Assembly (NCBI GenBank): GCA_017436135.1
Contig: JAFSDQ010000015.1
Location: 62,001 to 126,000, forward strand
Direction: 5' to 3'
Origin: Clostridia bacterium
Lineage (GTDB): Bacteria > Bacillota_A > Clostridia > Monoglobales > Monoglobaceae
Length of the DNA: 64,000 nt
The position numbers and the translations under genes are program-made. The notes beneath the pieces were generated by a model, which saw only the letters and a program-made list of their open reading frames with translations, searched no databases and was not told the DNA's origin. Shown one piece after another: positions 1-8,239 of this stretch; within the stretch, counting starts at the first letter, position 1; every line of letters starts with the position of its first letter.

Positions 1-1851
1 AGTGCCAAAGCTGAAATACTCTGCATCAAAAAGCTCTTCTCCTTGAGGCACCCTCATCATATACTGGTCAGAAACTCTCACTCCGTCATATTTTCCCTCT
101 GTCAAAATCCTTATGAGCTCTGACACTCTGCTTCCAAGTCGGGGAAGATTTTCTCTGTTCCATATTTCCCCCGCTTCCTTTATTGCCTTTTCTGTTTCTC
201 CTATCACCAAAAGCTGTCTTTCAAGCTCCTGTATCTCTTCCTGAATCCCATTTATTTCTGTATCAATATCTGATGGAATTCTCTCAATTGTCACCTGATA
301 TGCCATCTTACTGTCAATAGCCTTTATTTCTGCCACAAGCTCCAATTGTTTTTCTCTTTTTTGCCTTAAAAGCCCGTCAATTTCAGCCGTTTCTCTACAC
401 TCACCGCAAAGAGCCTTTTCTGCCTCTGTTTTAAGCTCCTCATAGGACACTCCTCCAAGAAAAGCTGCCTTTGCCTCCTCAAGACTCTTTACCCGCTCCC
501 GCAGTCCTTGTCCTGTGGTATAAAGCTCTGATAATTCATTGCTGTCTTTTACACCATAGCTTTTCAATATGCTTTTGAGCGCCAGCTCCTTTGACTTTAT
601 TTCTTCTTCATTTTTCTTTAGTTCGGCTTCTTTTGCAGCTGCTCCTGCTTTTAATTCCTGTAATATATTAGAGCAGTTTCGTATTACAGAAATATTTCTT
701 ATAACCAAAACTAAACCAATTACACCAAGGGCTGCGCTCACCACTGTCATAGGAATATTTCCAAGAATAAAACCACATATAATTGCGCCTATGATACCTA
801 TTACAGCAAGCGTTCCTCCGCCGCCAACAAAAATTCCTGCACGCTGACTCTTCATAAGAAGCTTTGCTTCCCTGTCGCCGCTGTCCTCGGTTTTGTTCAG
901 GCTCTCTTTAAGACCCTGTATTTCTCTCTCTATAGCAAAAGCCTTTTCTGTTGTTTCTCTGTCAAGACCCCGGCTGTTTTTGTAGTCCTGGCTGTTGTAT
1001 ATTAAATTCAGTTTTTTATCACTTTCATCAATTTGCAAAACAAGCTCTGCCTTGGCTTTTATTTCCTTTGCCTCAACGCTTTTTTTATGCTCTTCCTCAA
1101 GGGCGGCAATCTCTTTTTCAAGTCCCCGCAGTTCCTCTTTTGCTTTTGTAGCTCTTATTCTTGTTTGCTCTGTCTGGGAAAGCTGTGTCGCCAAATCATA
1201 TTTCTCCCGCTTACATTGGTCAAGGCGTGTTTTAAGAAGGTCCAGTCTTCCTCTTGTGCTTCTGCCGTCCTTTGCCTGAATTTCCCGTCGCATCCCCTCT
1301 ATAGCTGCAAGGGCAGAAGAAACAGAAACACTCTCATCCCCCGAGGATTGAAGATTTATAAGCCGCTTGGACAGTTCCTCGTCCTTACCGCCCATAAATA
1401 TTCCCCTTTGGGAAATCCAAAGAGTTTTTTCAAACAAATCCGCAGACATACCAAAAAGAATTTCACCAAGCTCTCTCACATTATATTCCGGAATAATTTG
1501 TCCGGTGGCTCCGTCACAAACCTGGGTTTTATCCCCTTGTTGAGTCTTGCCAAATATTCTGTGAATTTCCACCACTCGTCCGTCAATCAGAAGAGTCATT
1601 GCCCCCTCCGCTGTCCGAGCTTTCCAGGGAATTGCTCTTTCCCTTTCTTTTAGAGCTTCACCGCTTCGTTTTCTTGTGGGAAGTCCGTAAAGCATCGCTT
1701 TTAAAAAAAGCTGAACAGTAGATTTCCCTGCTTCATTTTTTCCATATATAAGGTTTAACCCCTCATCAAACTCAATGGTGTAATTTTCAAATTTTCCAAA
1801 TTTGATAAGGTTAATTTTTTGTATCTTTACATTTTTGCTCTCGGGCATCAT
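1..1851 (-). CDS. YhaN/SbcC-like AAA ATPase (C-terminus beyond window)
   Basis: The reading frame is open from an ATG at 1851 to the left edge, so only about 617 N-terminal residues are visible. Residues 37-45 are a Walker A loop, GKNEAGKST, preceded by the ABC/SMC-type N-terminal strand (KINLIKFGKF). Long Lys/Glu-rich coiled-coil segments follow. Near residues 335-383 the coiled coil is interrupted by two hydrophobic segments, a layout typical of YhaN-type proteins and unlike true SbcC. The start overlaps the stop of the upstream nuclease gene by 4 bases (ATGA) and has a GGAGGTG ribosome binding site. In this family the ATPase is thought to work with the YhaO nuclease in DNA end processing; the pairing here is seen, the function is inferred from family. 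The signature motif and Walker B lie outside the window. Confidence 0.82.
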   Translation of the reverse strand, partial: MMPESKNVKIQKINLIKFGKFENYTIEFDEGLNLIYGKNEAGKSTVQLFLKAMLYGLPTRKRSGEALKERERAIPWKARTAEGAMTLLIDGRVVEIHRIFGKTQQGDKTQVCDGATGQIIPEYNVRELGEILFGMSADLFEKTLWISQRGIFMGGKDEELSKRLINLQSSGDESVSVSSALAAIEGMRREIQAKDGRSTRGRLDLLKTRLDQCKREKYDLATQLSQTEQTRIRATKAKEELRGLEKEIAALEEEHKKSVEAKEIKAKAELVLQIDESDKKLNLIYNSQDYKNSRGLDRETTEKAFAIEREIQGLKESLNKTEDSGDREAKLLMKSQRAGIFVGGGGTLAVIGIIGAIICGFILGNIPMTVVSAALGVIGLVLVIRNISVIRNCSNILQELKAGAAAKEAELKKNEEEIKSKELALKSILKSYGVKDSNELSELYTTGQGLRERVKSLEEAKAAFLGGVSYEELKTEAEKALCGECRETAEIDGLLRQKREKQLELVAEIKAIDSKMAYQVTIERIPSDIDTEINGIQEEIQELERQLLVIGETEKAIKEAGEIWNRENLPRLGSRVSELIRILTEGKYDGVRVSDQYMMRVPQGEELFDAEYFSFGT

Positions 1852-2948
1852 TTGTCACCTCCAAGCAAAACTTCTATTCCAAGAAGCATAGCATCCCGGG
1901 CGATAGCTTTTTCTTCTCCCGAAAGTGCCGATATCCTTTTTTGCATAATCCTGACAAATTCACCGCAAAGGGTGTTTTGTTCAGCTAACTTTTCCACATC
2001 GTATTCAGGTTTTGTTTCATTATAAACCTCTGCAAAATATAGTTTTGCCGAAAGTTCTTCCTGTATACTTTCTATATTAAGTCCTGTGGCTCTTCCTGTA
2101 AGTATAATCTTGTAAAAATCATCTGCTGTGCCAAGCTTTTCCGCTTCTTCCATAGCAATCTGCGCTCCGTGAATACTGTCTGCCGCATCACTTACATCAG
2201 CTAAAACGTGGAAAAACCGTCGCCTGCTCACCCTTTTAAACTGTACATCAGCAACGCCATTATCAACAGAGCCAATATAGCAGCCCATATCACCGCATTC
2301 ATCAAAGCCTCTGCCCTCGGGGGGACCCGGATAGGCATAATAGGTGTTTCCGCACCTTTTGACCTCACTTCTTTTATGAATGTGACCCAGTGCCACATAA
2401 TCCCCTCCGCAATTTTCAAGAAAATTTTTGTCAATGGGATTATAGTTACTCTCTCCCCCAAGGGATACAAGGTCCCCATGAAGAAGAATAATATCCGAAT
2501 ATCCGTCCTTTTTTTCTATTTTGGGTATTTCCAGGGTTTTCTCGCAAACAGCCGAAGAAAAGCTTACTCCATAAACTCTGGTTTTAAGCTCGGGAATTTC
2601 CACACACTCCCCATGGGTGCTGAAGATATGAACATTATCCCCAAAATCCTCCCTTTCATAAACAGAGCCCGGAGAAAAGGGGTCGTGATTTCCTGCAACA
2701 ATAAATATTTTTGTATGAGGAAGTTCAGAAAACTTTCGCTTTAGAAAGGAAATCGTTTCTCCTGAAACACAACTGCCGTCAAACAAATCTCCTGCTATTA
2801 AAAGGAGGTCAACATCCTTTGCCAAATCAAACATATCAGATACACTTCTGCGCAATTCATTGCGACGAAGCTCCGCCCTCTTTGTGTCAAAACGGGCAGA
2901 AAACGGAGAGTCTAAATGAATATCTGCTGTGTGTAAAAATGTAGGCAT
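1848..2948 (-). CDS. YhaO/SbcD-like metallophosphoesterase, DNA repair exonuclease
   Basis: A 366-residue calcineurin-like phosphoesterase. Metal-binding motifs are visible in order: HTADIHLD (residues 6-13), GDLFD (53-57), GNHD (86-89), a LHGD motif, and ALGHIHK near residue 190. This is the set expected of SbcD/Mre11-type nucleases, which cut DNA ends using two metal ions. I chose the ATG at 2948 because a GGGAGGTG site lies 8 bases upstream and the protein then begins directly at the first strand; a start at 2978 would add residues with no support. The gene is translationally coupled to the YhaN-like ATPase by a 4-base overlap, so the two probably form a complex. It could be called sbcD, but the YhaN-type partner argues for the YhaO subfamily. 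Confidence 0.88.
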   Translation of the reverse strand: MPTFLHTADIHLDSPFSARFDTKRAELRRNELRRSVSDMFDLAKDVDLLLIAGDLFDGSCVSGETISFLKRKFSELPHTKIFIVAGNHDPFSPGSVYEREDFGDNVHIFSTHGECVEIPELKTRVYGVSFSSAVCEKTLEIPKIEKKDGYSDIILLHGDLVSLGGESNYNPIDKNFLENCGGDYVALGHIHKRSEVKRCGNTYYAYPGPPEGRGFDECGDMGCYIGSVDNGVADVQFKRVSRRRFFHVLADVSDAADSIHGAQIAMEEAEKLGTADDFYKIILTGRATGLNIESIQEELSAKLYFAEVYNETKPEYDVEKLAEQNTLCGEFVRIMQKRISALSGEEKAIARDAMLLGIEVLLGGDK

Positions 2949-2996
2949 CTGTGTTTCACCTCCCAAGGAAAGCCGCACTTTCGCACAACACTCCTA

Positions 2997-3024
2997 ATTA
3001 TACATATACAGTATAACATAACAA
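2997..3024 (-). promoter_or_regulatory. Putative promoter of the yhaO-yhaN-like operon
   Basis: On the minus strand, TTGTTA, a 16-base spacer and a perfect TATAAT lie about 50 bases upstream of the YhaO-like start. Assignment is by pattern only. Confidence 0.5.
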
Positions 3025-3041
3025 AATTATTTTGTCTATTA

Positions 3042-3067
3042 TTTTAGCTAAAAATTTTTAGCTAAAA
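3042..3067. repeat. 26-bp perfect palindrome between divergent genes
   Basis: The segment reads identically on both strands, with half-site TTTTAGCTAAAAA. It lies between the leftward nuclease operon and the rightward antitoxin-toxin pair, upstream of both promoters. It has no T-run position suiting either gene as a terminator, so an operator or a cruciform-forming site is more likely. Confidence 0.6.
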
Positions 3068-3242
3068 AAGCACCAAATACGTTTTTGCATTCGGCGAGAA
3101 ATAATTTTTTATTGATTATTTAGATATAATGTGATAAAATAAACATAAGGGGATTACCGAGTATTTTAACGTGGCAGAAGCGAAAATTAGCCATTGAAAA
3201 TCGTGGTTCAGATAACTTCTGTCTCCCTAAGGAAGTGATTTT

Positions 3243-3419
3243 ATGAGCGAACAGGAAATGATTAGATATCAAGAAGCTTTAGACAACGCAGTTGCATCCG
3301 TAGAGATGGAAGGCTATAGAATTACCAACGAACAAAAAGCTCAATGCCTTGATTTTCTTTCCGGCAAAATTGATAAGGCTACATTTATACAAATGGTCTT
3401 GAAAGGGTGCGAAGCATAA
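3243..3419 (+). CDS. VbhA-like antitoxin of a Fic toxin
   Basis: A 58-residue ORF begins at ATG 3243 with AAGGAAGTGA upstream and ends in TAA directly before the ATG of the Fic gene (TAAATG, no gap). It contains S19-xxx-E23-G24, which fits the [S/T]xxxE[G/N] inhibitory helix of class I Fic antitoxins such as VbhA, whose glutamate blocks productive ATP binding in the toxin. The rest (MSEQEMIRYQ... DKATFIQMVL) resembles the short helical antitoxin_VbhA family. Placement before the toxin and the intact motif make the call strong despite the small size. Confidence 0.85.
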   Translation: MSEQEMIRYQEALDNAVASVEMEGYRITNEQKAQCLDFLSGKIDKATFIQMVLKGCEA

Positions 3420-4013
3420 ATGGCATATTCGTTAGATTCCATATCCGACGGTTGTTACGAAAACACTGCTGTTTTAATTAACAAGTTTGATATTCGTGAC
3501 GAAAAACAATTAAATGCATTAGAACAAACCATAACTTCTGTTCTAATCGCCAAGGCATCAATTGAAATTCCATTTGAAAATGTTGATTTTGAATTTTATA
3601 AATCTTTACACAAATATGTTTTCTCGGATATCTATGAATGGGCAGAAGAGATAAGAAAAGTAAACATCAGTAAAAAAGGCACTAACTTTTGTCCTGTTGA
3701 GAAAATTGAGGAAAATGGTTTGCGTATTTTCAATAACTTGCATAAAGCAAAATTTTATAAAGCTTTGGAAGGCGATGCATTTATAGATAAGTTTGTTGAG
3801 CTATATTGCGAGTTAAACTACCTTCACCCATTTAGAGAAGGTAACGGAAGAATACAAAGATTATTCCTCTCTATGCTCTTGAAACATAATGGAAAAAAGA
3901 TTGACTTTGCCGAAATAGACGAGGACTTATTTATGATTGCAACCATTAAATCCATAAGTGGCGATATCTTTATGCTTAAGGATATTTTCAAAAAACATAT
4001 TAAATCCTTATAG
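3420..4013 (+). CDS. Fic-domain AMP-transferase toxin (VbhT/Doc-like)
   Basis: A 197-residue single-domain Fic protein. Residues 136-147 are HPFREGNGRIQR, a complete HPFx[D/E]GNGRxxR catalytic loop with the attacking histidine (136) and ATP-phosphate-binding residues intact, so the enzyme should be active. Fic enzymes transfer AMP from ATP to target proteins; VbhT-type toxins modify DNA gyrase and topoisomerase IV, but the target here cannot be read from sequence. It has no N-terminal inhibitory helix of its own: that motif is in the adjacent 58-residue gene, defining a class I toxin-antitoxin pair. The two genes are visibly more A/T-rich than the flanking housekeeping genes, in keeping with horizontal acquisition. 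A stem-loop terminator follows. Confidence 0.9.
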   Translation: MAYSLDSISDGCYENTAVLINKFDIRDEKQLNALEQTITSVLIAKASIEIPFENVDFEFYKSLHKYVFSDIYEWAEEIRKVNISKKGTNFCPVEKIEENGLRIFNNLHKAKFYKALEGDAFIDKFVELYCELNYLHPFREGNGRIQRLFLSMLLKHNGKKIDFAEIDEDLFMIATIKSISGDIFMLKDIFKKHIKSL

Positions 4014-4029
4014 ATAAATAAGAATAAGG

Positions 4030-4060
4030 CATCTTCTCATTGATGAGAGGATGTTTTTTG
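4030..4060 (+). terminator. Terminator of the Fic operon
   Basis: A 10-bp stem (CATCTTCTCA pairing with TGAGAGGATG, one G-T wobble) with a 4-base loop is followed by TTTTTT, 17 bases after the Fic stop. Confidence 0.8.
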
Positions 4061-4070
4061 TTTGTTCGTA

Positions 4071-4100
4071 AAAAAGGTCGCAGCTTTGCTGCGACCTTTT
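4071..4100 (-). terminator. Terminator, probably of yebC (possibly bidirectional)
   Basis: AAAAGGTCGCAGC and GCTGCGACCTTTT form a 13-bp perfect stem around a TTT loop. A-run and T-run flank it on both sides, so it can stop leftward transcription from yebC and any read-through from the Fic pair. Confidence 0.8.
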
Positions 4101-4146
4101 AACTTTCCTTTAGCGTACCTCTAATACACAGTCAGGCTCTATATTT

Positions 4147-4884
4147 TTACTCTTCCTCGGGCATTTCCCAAGTGTGGTAAACGTTTTGAACGTCGTCGTT
4201 CTCTTCAAGCATATCTATAAGCTTTTCCATTTTGGTAATTGCCTCGGGGTCATCAAGAACAGTTGTTGTTTGGGGAATATAGTTGATTTCCGCCTGAACA
4301 AAGGCATAACCCTTTGCATCAAGAGCATCACGAACAGCACTGAAATCCTCGGGGACAGTCATAATCTCGAAGCACTCGTCCTCTACATTAAAGTCCTCTG
4401 CCCCTGCATCCAGAGCATCCATCATAAGAGTATCCTCGTCAATGCCCTCTGCCTTTTCTACAACTATCATACCCTTGCGGTCAAACATAAAGCTTACGCA
4501 ACCGTTTTGTCCCAGATTTCCGCCGTTTTTATCAAAGTAGTGACGCAAATCACCTGCTGTTCTGTTTTTGTTGTCGGTAAGGGTTTCTACAATTACAGCG
4601 ATACCGCTGGGACCATAGCCCTCGTAAACCATTTCAAAATATTCGTTTGCATTACCCTCGCCCGATGCTTTCTTTATACTTCTCTGGATGTTGTCATTGG
4701 GCATATTATTTGCCTTTGCCTTTGCGATAACATCTCTCAATTTTGAGTTAGAATCAGGGTCTGGACCCCCCTCCTTTACTGCAACCATAAGCTCACGGCC
4801 GATTTTAGTAAAAATCTTACCTCTTTTGGCATCGATTGCACCTTTCTTTCTCTTAATGGTTGCCCATTTGGAATGTCCTGACAT
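4147..4884 (-). CDS. yebC: YebC/PmpR family protein
   Basis: A 245-residue protein starting [18 protein letters not shown], the highly conserved N-terminus of the YebC/PmpR family, and showing the family's three-domain layout. [18 protein letters not shown] lies in domain 2. The family is described both as DNA-binding transcription regulators and, more recently, as a factor helping ribosomes through difficult peptide stretches; sequence alone does not choose. Length is usual. AGGAGG lies 9 bases upstream of the ATG. It follows the stomatin gene on the same strand with a 41-bp gap. Confidence 0.95.
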   Translation of the reverse strand: MSGHSKWATIKRKKGAIDAKRGKIFTKIGRELMVAVKEGGPDPDSNSKLRDVIAKAKANNMPNDNIQRSIKKASGEGNANEYFEMVYEGYGPSGIAVIVETLTDNKNRTAGDLRHYFDKNGGNLGQNGCVSFMFDRKGMIVVEKAEGIDEDTLMMDALDAGAEDFNVEDECFEIMTVPEDFSAVRDALDAKGYAFVQAEINYIPQTTTVLDDPEAITKMEKLIDMLEENDDVQNVYHTWEMPEEE

Positions 4885-4925
4885 AAATTAAAAACCTCCT
4901 GAATTTTTCTTATGTTTAGTGCCGA

Positions 4926-5855
4926 TTATTCGGCTTTTTCACCTTTTACAAGCTCTGCAACAGAGGTGGCAAGGCCTGCAACACCTTGTATTTCTGACGG
5001 AATAATTATTTTAGTTGCCTTGCCGTCTGCGGCTTTAGCAAACGCCTCAAGACTCTTTATTGCAAGAACCGCATCGTTGGGGTTTGCATCGTTGAGCATA
5101 CGAAGTCCCTCGGCAGTTGCCTTTTGCACTTCGAGTATAGCCTGGGCTTCACCCTCTGCCACCCTGATAGCAGCTTCTTTTTCTGCTTCTGCGCGAAGAA
5201 TCTGCGACTGCTTCTCCGCCTCTGCCTGAAGAATTCTTGATTCCTTTTCACCCTCAGCAACAAGAACGGCAGATTTTTTCTCACCCTCGGCACGAAGAAT
5301 AGCCTCTCTGCGCTCACGCTCTGCTTTCATCTGCTTTTCCATTGCCTCGCGGATACCTGCAGGGGGAATAATATTTTTAAGCTCAACTCTGTTTATTTTA
5401 ATTCCCCATGGGTCTGTTGCCTCGTCAAGGATGGAGCGCATCTTTGTATTGATTATATCTCTTGAAGTCAAGCTTTCGTCAAGCTCCATATCACCGATGA
5501 TGTTTCGCAGCGTGGTTGCTGTAAGATTTTCGATTGCTGACATGGGAAGCTCTACTCCATAAGTGTAGAGTCGAGGATCTGTAATCTGAAAATACACAAC
5601 CGTATCTATCTGCATGGTTACATTATCCTTTGTAATAACCGGCTGTGGCGGAAAATCCACAACCTGCTCCTTAAGACTTACTCTTTTGGCAATTTTTTCT
5701 ATCATGGGAATCTTAAAATGAAGCCCAACGCTCCATGTTGCATGATAAGCCCCAAGTCTTTCCACAATATATGCATGTGCCTGGGGTACAATCTTAATAT
5801 TTGAAACAAATATAATAATCAAAAGTACCAAAATTCCTATTATCAATCCACCCAT
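4926..5855 (-). CDS. SPFH/band 7 (stomatin-like) membrane protein
   Basis: A 309-residue stomatin/QmcA-type protein. It has one N-terminal membrane segment (residues 3-20), then the SPFH domain (VPQAHAYIVERLGAYHATW, VVDFPPQPVITKDNVTMQ, DELSLTSRD-type segment), then a long Ala/Glu/Lys heptad region (about 175-255) that forms the oligomerising coiled coil. Such proteins assemble ring-shaped scaffolds in membrane microdomains and often partner with an NfeD protein or a membrane protease. The NfeD-like gene lies directly upstream with a 2-base gap, supporting a paired function in membrane organisation. Confidence 0.93.
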   Translation of the reverse strand: MGGLIIGILVLLIIIFVSNIKIVPQAHAYIVERLGAYHATWSVGLHFKIPMIEKIAKRVSLKEQVVDFPPQPVITKDNVTMQIDTVVYFQITDPRLYTYGVELPMSAIENLTATTLRNIIGDMELDESLTSRDIINTKMRSILDEATDPWGIKINRVELKNIIPPAGIREAMEKQMKAERERREAILRAEGEKKSAVLVAEGEKESRILQAEAEKQSQILRAEAEKEAAIRVAEGEAQAILEVQKATAEGLRMLNDANPNDAVLAIKSLEAFAKAADGKATKIIIPSEIQGVAGLATSVAELVKGEKAE

Positions 5856-5857
5856 AG

Positions 5858-6298
5858 TTATTCCTCACTTTCTTCCTGCACCTTTACAACAAGATGCACG
5901 CCTGCTATTTCTTCTACAACTACCTTGCTTCCCACAGGAATAAGCTCCTCGCCCACAGCCTGTGCAGACCACGCCTGGCCTTTTACCTTGACCTCTCCTT
6001 TGTTGTTAAGAGGGTCAATTTCCTCTGTTACTATACCGATACATCCAATAAGTCTGTCTGCGTTGGTTGGACTTTTTGCGGCAATTCTGAACTTTTTGCA
6101 AAGTGGCGCTGTTGCCACCATTAAAATTGCAGATACAACTATAAATATCCCAATCTGAACCCCAACACTTGCACCAAAGCCTGCTCCTATTGCGCCTGCG
6201 ACTCCTCCTATTGCAAACCACACCGATACAAGAGATACCGTTGAGGCTTCAATAATTCCTGCCACAAGAGCAATTAAAAGCCATACAATAACTTCCAT
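5858..6298 (-). CDS. NfeD-like membrane protein
   Basis: A 146-residue protein with three hydrophobic segments (about residues 2-68) followed by a beta-rich C-terminal OB-fold (about 85-146, with NKGEVKVKGQAWSAQA, the NfeD signature). It is the short NfeD form without the ClpP-like protease domain. I placed the start at ATG 6298, where GAGGTG lies 6 bases upstream; a further in-frame start at 6322 lacks a ribosome binding site. It sits immediately before the SPFH gene, the usual arrangement, so the two products are expected to interact in the membrane. Confidence 0.88.
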   Translation of the reverse strand: MEVIVWLLIALVAGIIEASTVSLVSVWFAIGGVAGAIGAGFGASVGVQIGIFIVVSAILMVATAPLCKKFRIAAKSPTNADRLIGCIGIVTEEIDPLNNKGEVKVKGQAWSAQAVGEELIPVGSKVVVEEIAGVHLVVKVQEESEE

Positions 6299-6328
6299 AT
6301 ATTTCACCTCGAATTCTCGCAAGAGGCA

Positions 6329-6817
6329 CTAATACGAACGCTTGTAGCCCCCGCTTCTTTTATTATCATTGCTGCGTTTTAAATCCTGAAACTTCTCGTC
6401 GCTGTCCTGTTTAAACTTCTGGAGCATATCATCAAAGCTCATATCGCTGTTTCTTGAACCAAAAACAACCTCTTCAGGAGGTTTGCGTGTATCTGTCTGA
6501 TTCTGCTGACGTTTTGCCCTTTTATTGCTTCTTTCGTCTTTATTGCTCTTTTCACGTTTCTCGGGCTTGGGAGCCGCCTCCATTGTCTGTTTTATGGATA
6601 AACTTATCTTGCCCTTATCCGTGCCGATAACCTTTACCTTAACAACCTGTCCTTCTTTAAGATGCTCCTTCACGTCGCTTACATACTCCGTTGATACCTC
6701 CGAAATATGTACAAGTCCCGTCTTGCCTCCTTCAAGCTCTACAAACGCCCCGAAAGCCGCAAGCCCCGTAACCTTTCCCTCTAATACCGTTCCAATTTCA
6801 ACCTGCATTTTTTGCAT
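6329..6817 (-). CDS. S1 RNA-binding domain protein (YabR-like)
   Basis: A 162-residue protein. Residues 4-75 form one S1 domain (VEIGTVLEGKVTGLAAFGAF, then GLVHISEVS and KVKVIGTDKGKISLSIK). A Lys/Arg/Gln-rich low-complexity stretch and a short C-terminal segment follow. One-domain S1 proteins of this type (YabR, general stress protein 13) bind RNA or ribosomes; the exact role is unclear. Start is ATG 6817 with GGAAGGAAA just upstream; a start at 6841 has no such site. It follows divIC on the same strand, matching the Bacillus order yabP-yabQ-divIC-yabR. Confidence 0.88.
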   Translation of the reverse strand: MQKMQVEIGTVLEGKVTGLAAFGAFVELEGGKTGLVHISEVSTEYVSDVKEHLKEGQVVKVKVIGTDKGKISLSIKQTMEAAPKPEKREKSNKDERSNKRAKRQQNQTDTRKPPEEVVFGSRNSDMSFDDMLQKFKQDSDEKFQDLKRSNDNKRSGGYKRSY

Positions 6818-6872
6818 TTTCCTTCCCATGGGATGTCCCATCTTATGTAAAAATAATAATTATATCTCTGCT

Positions 6873-7244
6873 TTAATTACTTCCGTTGTCCTCGCTTTTA
6901 TTTGAATCAATAAAAACTCTCTCATTAGGGCGGACAAGTCCAAGCTTTTCTCTGGCAATCCGCTCAAGATACTCGGGGTCATTGAGGCTTTCTATTTCCT
7001 GTTCAAGCCTTTTCGACTCCTCCTCCGCTGCATCAACCTTGCTTTGAAGGGTTTCTATTTCCTTGCTTTTCTGATTTATAGTCACTTGCTGTGAAACAAT
7101 TGTATATACGAAATAAACTGCAAAAGCAATCACAATAAGTGTAACTGCTATTTTCCAGACATTACCCTTATGTATAATCGGTTTCTTTTGGCCGGAAGCT
7201 TTCTTTGCATTCTTTCTTTCTTTCAAGCTTTTCAATCCTTTCAC
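6873..7244 (-). CDS. divIC: Septum formation initiator DivIC/FtsB family
   Basis: A 123-residue bitopic protein: a basic cytoplasmic N-terminus (to about residue 29), one membrane segment (about 30-50, KIAVTLIVIAFAVYFVYTIV), then an extracytoplasmic leucine-zipper coiled coil (about 55-90) ending in NDPEYLERIAREKLGLVRPNE, the conserved FtsB/DivIC motif. In the divisome it pairs with FtsL and activates septal wall synthesis. The ORF opens with GTG at 7244 and only a weak ribosome binding site; an in-frame TTG slightly downstream is an alternative. A good vegetative promoter sits between this gene and yabQ, so it need not depend on the sporulation promoter upstream. Confidence 0.9.
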   Translation of the reverse strand: MKGLKSLKERKNAKKASGQKKPIIHKGNVWKIAVTLIVIAFAVYFVYTIVSQQVTINQKSKEIETLQSKVDAAEEESKRLEQEIESLNDPEYLERIAREKLGLVRPNERVFIDSNKSEDNGSN

Positions 7245-7316
7245 AACCTGCAGTATCTTATTATTTTCTTTTTCGGGCTTTTTTATCCAAAGCCTTTTCC
7301 TCTTTATTTAACAAAT

Positions 7317-7346
7317 ATTATATACTATCTTCCTATCTTTTGTCAA
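7317..7346 (-). promoter_or_regulatory. SigA-type promoter for divIC
   Basis: On the minus strand, perfect TTGACA and perfect TATAAT are separated by 18 bases, about 70 bases before the divIC start. It would express division genes independently of yabPQ. Confidence 0.7.
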
Positions 7347-7375
7347 TGGACTGAAAACACAAAACAAAACAATAT

Positions 7376-7822
7376 TTATAAATTTTTTTCAGTTTTTTTA
7401 TTGCTTTTAACTTTTATTCTTGCCACAACAAAAACAACAGGTTTTCCCAGAGCTTTGCATATCCCTCCCACAGGAAGCATTACCATCTTAAAAATCCATT
7501 GGGCTGATTTTTTGATTTTATCCCACAAAAATAAAATAATTCTTACTATTCTGTCCTTAAAGACAAGTCTGTATATAACAAACCCAAGAGCAACACTGAA
7601 AATGCTGTAAAATCTTAAAACTCCGTTGTTCACAATATAGGTCATTATCATTACGGCTACTGCCCCTGCAATTACAAAAATAACATCTTCTGATATAACA
7701 ATAAAATTCGCTGTATTTTTTCTTCTTCCTGCTCTGAAAAAATCATATCCAAACGCCATTGCAAAACCTATGATAAGGGACCATAAAAAATAACCAAAGT
7801 CAGGGCCGAAGCTTATTTCCAT
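7376..7822 (-). CDS. yabQ: Spore cortex biosynthesis protein YabQ
   Basis: A 148-residue membrane protein with an N-terminal block of hydrophobic helices (GPDFGYFLWSLIIGFAMAFGY, VIFVIAGAVAVMIMTYIV, RFYSIFSVALGFVIYRLV) containing the family pattern of a short helix, a DFFRA loop and a basic tail. YabQ localises around the forespore and is needed for cortex formation. Its placement immediately after yabP and before divIC is the conserved sporulation/division order in endospore formers, which strongly supports the call. Confidence 0.92.
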   Translation of the reverse strand: MEISFGPDFGYFLWSLIIGFAMAFGYDFFRAGRRKNTANFIVISEDVIFVIAGAVAVMIMTYIVNNGVLRFYSIFSVALGFVIYRLVFKDRIVRIILFLWDKIKKSAQWIFKMVMLPVGGICKALGKPVVFVVARIKVKSNKKTEKNL

Positions 7823-7837
7823 CTTTCCGCCTCCCGA

Positions 7838-8110
7838 TTATTTAAATAATTTCCCGAAGAAGCCACCGCCCTTATCCCCCGACATTGTATCCGTATACTG
7901 TATTTCGTCAATTTCCCCCTCGATAATAATTTGTCCCTCATCAACATTCAGCTTGTTTATACGAAAGTCGCCTCCAAGAACAGTCATTGTCCCCATATCT
8001 GTTGATATTATTACCTTTTCGTCGTCAAAGCTCTCCACATCGTCTACTCCGCTTACAGTAAGTCTGGCTCTGTCCTCTATCACTACTTTATGCATTCTGT
8101 TTTCTTCCAT
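7838..8110 (-). CDS. yabP: Sporulation protein YabP
   Basis: A 90-residue soluble beta-rich protein (HKVVIEDRARLTVSGVDDVE, GTMTVLGGDFRINKLN, VDEGQIIIEGEIDEIQY), matching the YabP/YqfC family found only in endospore formers. It is expressed in the mother cell in Bacillus; its role is linked to YabQ and the spore cortex. A GAGGAGCGG site precedes the ATG. The gene is first in the yabP-yabQ-divIC-S1 string and is 15 bp from yabQ. Confidence 0.93.
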   Translation of the reverse strand: MEENRMHKVVIEDRARLTVSGVDDVESFDDEKVIISTDMGTMTVLGGDFRINKLNVDEGQIIIEGEIDEIQYTDTMSGDKGGGFFGKLFK

Positions 8111-8174
8111 TTTTATCCGCTCCTCATAATTGTTTTAGTTATTTATATTCATAAAGCAGGCTTTTGATACCTGA

Positions 8175-8203
8175 TTGACAAAAAAGCCCAAAAATGATAC
8201 TAT
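8175..8203 (+). promoter_or_regulatory. SigA-type promoter for the radical SAM gene
   Basis: TTGACA, 17 bases, TACTAT, placed 36 bases upstream of the start at 8240. Confidence 0.7.
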
Positions 8204-8239
8204 ATCCCACACGACTATACTTTAAAGGCGGTGAAAGCA

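Noticed and set aside
2200..2744. A 178-codon plus-strand frame inside the YhaO-like gene
   Set aside because: Antisense shadow of a gene with all metallophosphoesterase motifs.
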